This document shows positions 21,010 to 23,111 of a stretch of 23,111 nucleotides of DNA, piece after piece (within the stretch, counting starts at the first letter, position 1; each line of letters begins with the position of its first letter). The stretch comes from Fomitopsis serialis (Eukaryota; Basidiomycota; Agaricomycetes; Polyporales; Fomitopsidaceae). The notes beneath the pieces are model-generated. The model ran no database searches, was not told the origin of the DNA, and saw nothing but the letters and a program-made list of their open reading frames with translations. The stretch lies in assembly GCF_022376445.1 (NCBI RefSeq), contig NW_025955509.1, positions 1-23,111 on the forward strand. The letters are read 5' to 3'. The translations under genes were made by a program, and so were the position numbers.

Positions 21010-22066
21010 GCTGACTCCGATACTCCAGGCCATCTGACTCAACATCGTGGAGTTCGAAAGTATCATTCACTACAAGCTGTCTCGGGCTCCCCGGTCAGTC
21101 CTTCAAGGCCTCGAGCTCAAGTCCGGCCACCGGTTCCAATCACCATTGGCTCACCACGCTCCGAAGTGTATGTCTGCCGCCTGCAAATTCGTTTACTGAC
21201 CAAGGGTGTTCCTCAGTCGTCAGTGACTGATACAGCCAAGGATGGGAGACCGTTTTCGTATGCTATCACCGTTCCTCTGGTGAAGTGCGTTATGGTCTAG
21301 TGAGGCTGTTCATGGCAGCGGGCCAGTGTGGCTGTAGTACATACCGTGCGAATCCTCTAAGTACGAGACTGCGATCTCTTTCAAAGCTTTCATTTGCCAA
21401 TCATGCAACACTTCACTTGAGCGTATAAGTTAGCGGCGACTGATACCATCGGGGTGTTCTGGAGGGGCTGACAATTAGTGACGGAAGGGACGGGAGCCCT
21501 GTCATCGTCAATTGCTTTCAAGAAGCCCGCGGTGGGCTCCTCCTCGTCGGAGTCGCTTGACACGTGTCACGCGTGCCAGCGACCCGCCCTGCGGCGCTCG
21601 AGCGTGATGACTCAATGGAATCCCTTCCTCCTCATTTTCCTCCTCACAGGCCTGAAGGCCTGAACTTCGAAGTGTACACGCATCAAAACTTTAGGTCCTC
21701 CGATATTCCGTCGGTCGGTGGCCAAATGGACCCTCCTCCTCCAAGTGGCAAGATCTCTTCTGTACTGCGCTATTAACGTTGCAATAACGCTGAGCGCTGA
21801 TTGCCTCAACTGCGTCTGACGTAGCACAAGTCGTTGTCGTTGATATGAACGATATTTGGACGCGCCGTTATCATCATCTCATCGAAAAGACGTTCCTTTT
21901 CCCTCTTTAAGCCTGAGGCAAGCATGGGAAGCCATCGCGAAGCACCCAGCTGCAGTGCATCACATCCGAGTCCTTGATAAGCAGCTATGTATAGGTGTGT
22001 ACGGTTGCACTGCCAGGCGCGTCGGAGACTAGCGTCTTTGCGCGCTTAACGTATGTCCACAGTTCC

Positions 22067-22074
22067 TATATATT
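22067..22074 (+). promoter_or_regulatory. Candidate TATA box of the membrane-protein gene
   Basis: TATATATT, 59 nt upstream of the ATG at 22133; almost the same spacing as the TATA box of the methyltransferase gene. Confidence 0.4.
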
Positions 22075-22132
22075 ACCACGAGGAGGAGTGGATTTGCCGC
22101 CATACTAAATCCCTTGTGGGCGCACCACAGAC

Positions 22133-23111
22133 ATGTCCCAAATACCTCTTGTTAGCGCTAACCTGGCAACTGTAACACTGGAAAGTGTCTTTTACGGGAT
22201 GTTCCTCGTCCTTTCATCGGCGTCCATATTTTTTCACATATCCCGTGCTGCGTCTTCTCCACGAACTCGACCACGTCGGTTCGCTGCTCTGTGGGGGCCG
22301 ATATTTCTAGGCTCAATTCTCACTACGATCACGGTGACTGGGGTATGTGGTAGAGCCTCATGCAACATGAATTCACAGTGAGCTCATGGAAAGGCGTTGC
22401 TAGCATTGGATCACAACGGTTGTACGGCTATTCGATGCATTTGTCAACTACAATGGCGGCAATTCACCACTTGAGTACTATTCCGCCGTTTGGTTGTCAA
22501 GTGAAGCTGCCCAGACATCTTTCCTCATCGCCACACTGGTATCGTGCGATTCTATGCTGGTGCGCATCATCGACATTCACGGTGAATGCAAGCTAACCCC
22601 ACATTCCAGATCTACCGGCTATGGATTGTCTGGAATCACAACTACTGGGTGGTTATCTTACCGATGTGCGCTGAATTGGTACTCTGCCGGTACGGCTATC
22701 AAACTGTGGTCCTTCGTATATGTCCTGATTGGATCATTCTATCAGTTGCAGGGATTGTAGCTATCTACCTGCAGACACAGGTACGAGGTAGCATCTTCGC
22801 CACTGCCTTGACCCATTGGGTCACCGCATGCTATGCGTGTACTTTCGTGTACGTATTAACCATCATAATATTGATCCCGAGACTGACTCCCTCGATAGGA
22901 CCAATGTCTACAGCTCGTGTGAGTATCCTGGACCGGCATCTCGACTTATCGACTAATACTACGTTACTCAGGTGGGATTGCCTATCGTGTCTGGGCGGCA
23001 CGCCAACGGATGAATCCCTTCAGTGGTCTAAACCTAATGGTGAGTATGATGCGTGAAGTTGCCGGATTCGTGCCATTGTTGACAATTTCTGTCGCAAGGA
23101 CGTGCTTGTTA
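22133..23111 (+). CDS. Multi-pass membrane protein of an uncharacterised basidiomycete family, 5' part only
   Basis: Exons 22133-22342, 22404-22559, 22610-22848, 22899-22918, 22972-23039; a fifth donor (GTGAGT) opens at 23040 and the gene leaves the window. About 231 residues are visible. Splicing joins VTG|HWITTV, DSML|IYRLW and TNVYSSC|GIAYRVW with matching phases, which supports the model. Hydrophobic segments are TVTLESVFYGMFLVLSSASI, LWGPIFLGSILTTITVTG, SFLIATLVSCDSMLIYRLW, YWVVILPMCAEL and VAGIVAIYL. Motifs FVNYNGGNSPLEYYS and YRLWIVWNHNYWVV are ones I associate with unnamed membrane proteins in Agaricomycetes; no biochemical role is known to me. Exon 3 may hide a further intron at 22679-22745 (GTACTC...CAG), but removing it breaks the frame, while reading through is open. 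It may be outside the cluster. Confidence 0.8.

Larger units (their letters stand above)
19834..22132. other. Intergenic region between MFS gene and membrane-protein gene
   Basis: No recognised gene. A 123-codon plus-strand frame (20373-20744) has an ordinary-looking but unrecognised translation, with no intron signals or neighbours to support it. Small palindromic or repeated motifs occur: CGAAGTGT/ACACTTCG at 20983-21009, AACTTCGAAGTGT at about 20979 and again near 21663, and GGCCT-rich palindromes near 21106 and 21649. Confidence 0.55.

Overview
The window looks like a stretch of a mushroom-forming basidiomycete (Agaricomycetes) genome. Every confident gene is broken into short exons by introns of roughly 38-76 nt with GT...AG ends. 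Intergenic DNA is long, and the protein families (a reducing polyketide synthase with a C-terminal reductase, a microsomal P450, a LaeA/UMTA-like methyltransferase, a DHA1-type MFS exporter) are typical of secondary-metabolite loci in this group. All calls were made by reading the sequence and joining exons by hand. No database search was run.

Layout, left to right: (1) 1-555, minus strand, the N-terminal part of a cytochrome P450 that runs off the left edge and needs several frame changes. (2) 556-2181, intergenic, with two small hairpins and a ~240-bp fold-back palindrome. (3) 2182-10422, minus strand, a 22-exon polyketide synthase of about 2,363 residues with the order KS-AT-DH-(degenerate ER)-KR-ACP-thioester reductase. 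(4) 10423-13830, a 3.4-kb divergent intergenic region with a GC-rich, repeat-laden core lying between two inverted copies of an ~80-bp repeat. (5) 13831-14858, plus strand, an intact three-exon SAM-dependent methyltransferase. (6) 14859-17273, intergenic, with a minus-strand relic of a Ty3/Gypsy chromovirus-type integrase. (7) 17274-19833, plus strand, an 18-exon MFS drug/toxin-antiporter-like transporter with one GC-AG intron and one reading-frame break. (8) 19834-22132, intergenic with small palindromic repeats. (9) 22133 to the right edge, plus strand, the first five exons of a multi-pass membrane protein of a type common and uncharacterised in basidiomycetes.

Together P450, PKS, methyltransferase and exporter form a plausible biosynthetic gene cluster. 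The PKS would build a partially reduced, probably unsaturated chain, because KR and DH look active while the ER lacks its nucleotide-binding glycines. The chain would leave reductively as an aldehyde or alcohol through the terminal reductase, be oxidised and methylated, and be exported. The product cannot be read from the sequence.

A recurring oddity is that the P450, PKS, MFS gene and probably the membrane-protein gene each have at least one place where conserved family sequence continues only if one nucleotide is missing. All of these are in the same direction (-1) and lie at short mononucleotide runs. This may be real decay or residual indel error in the assembly.
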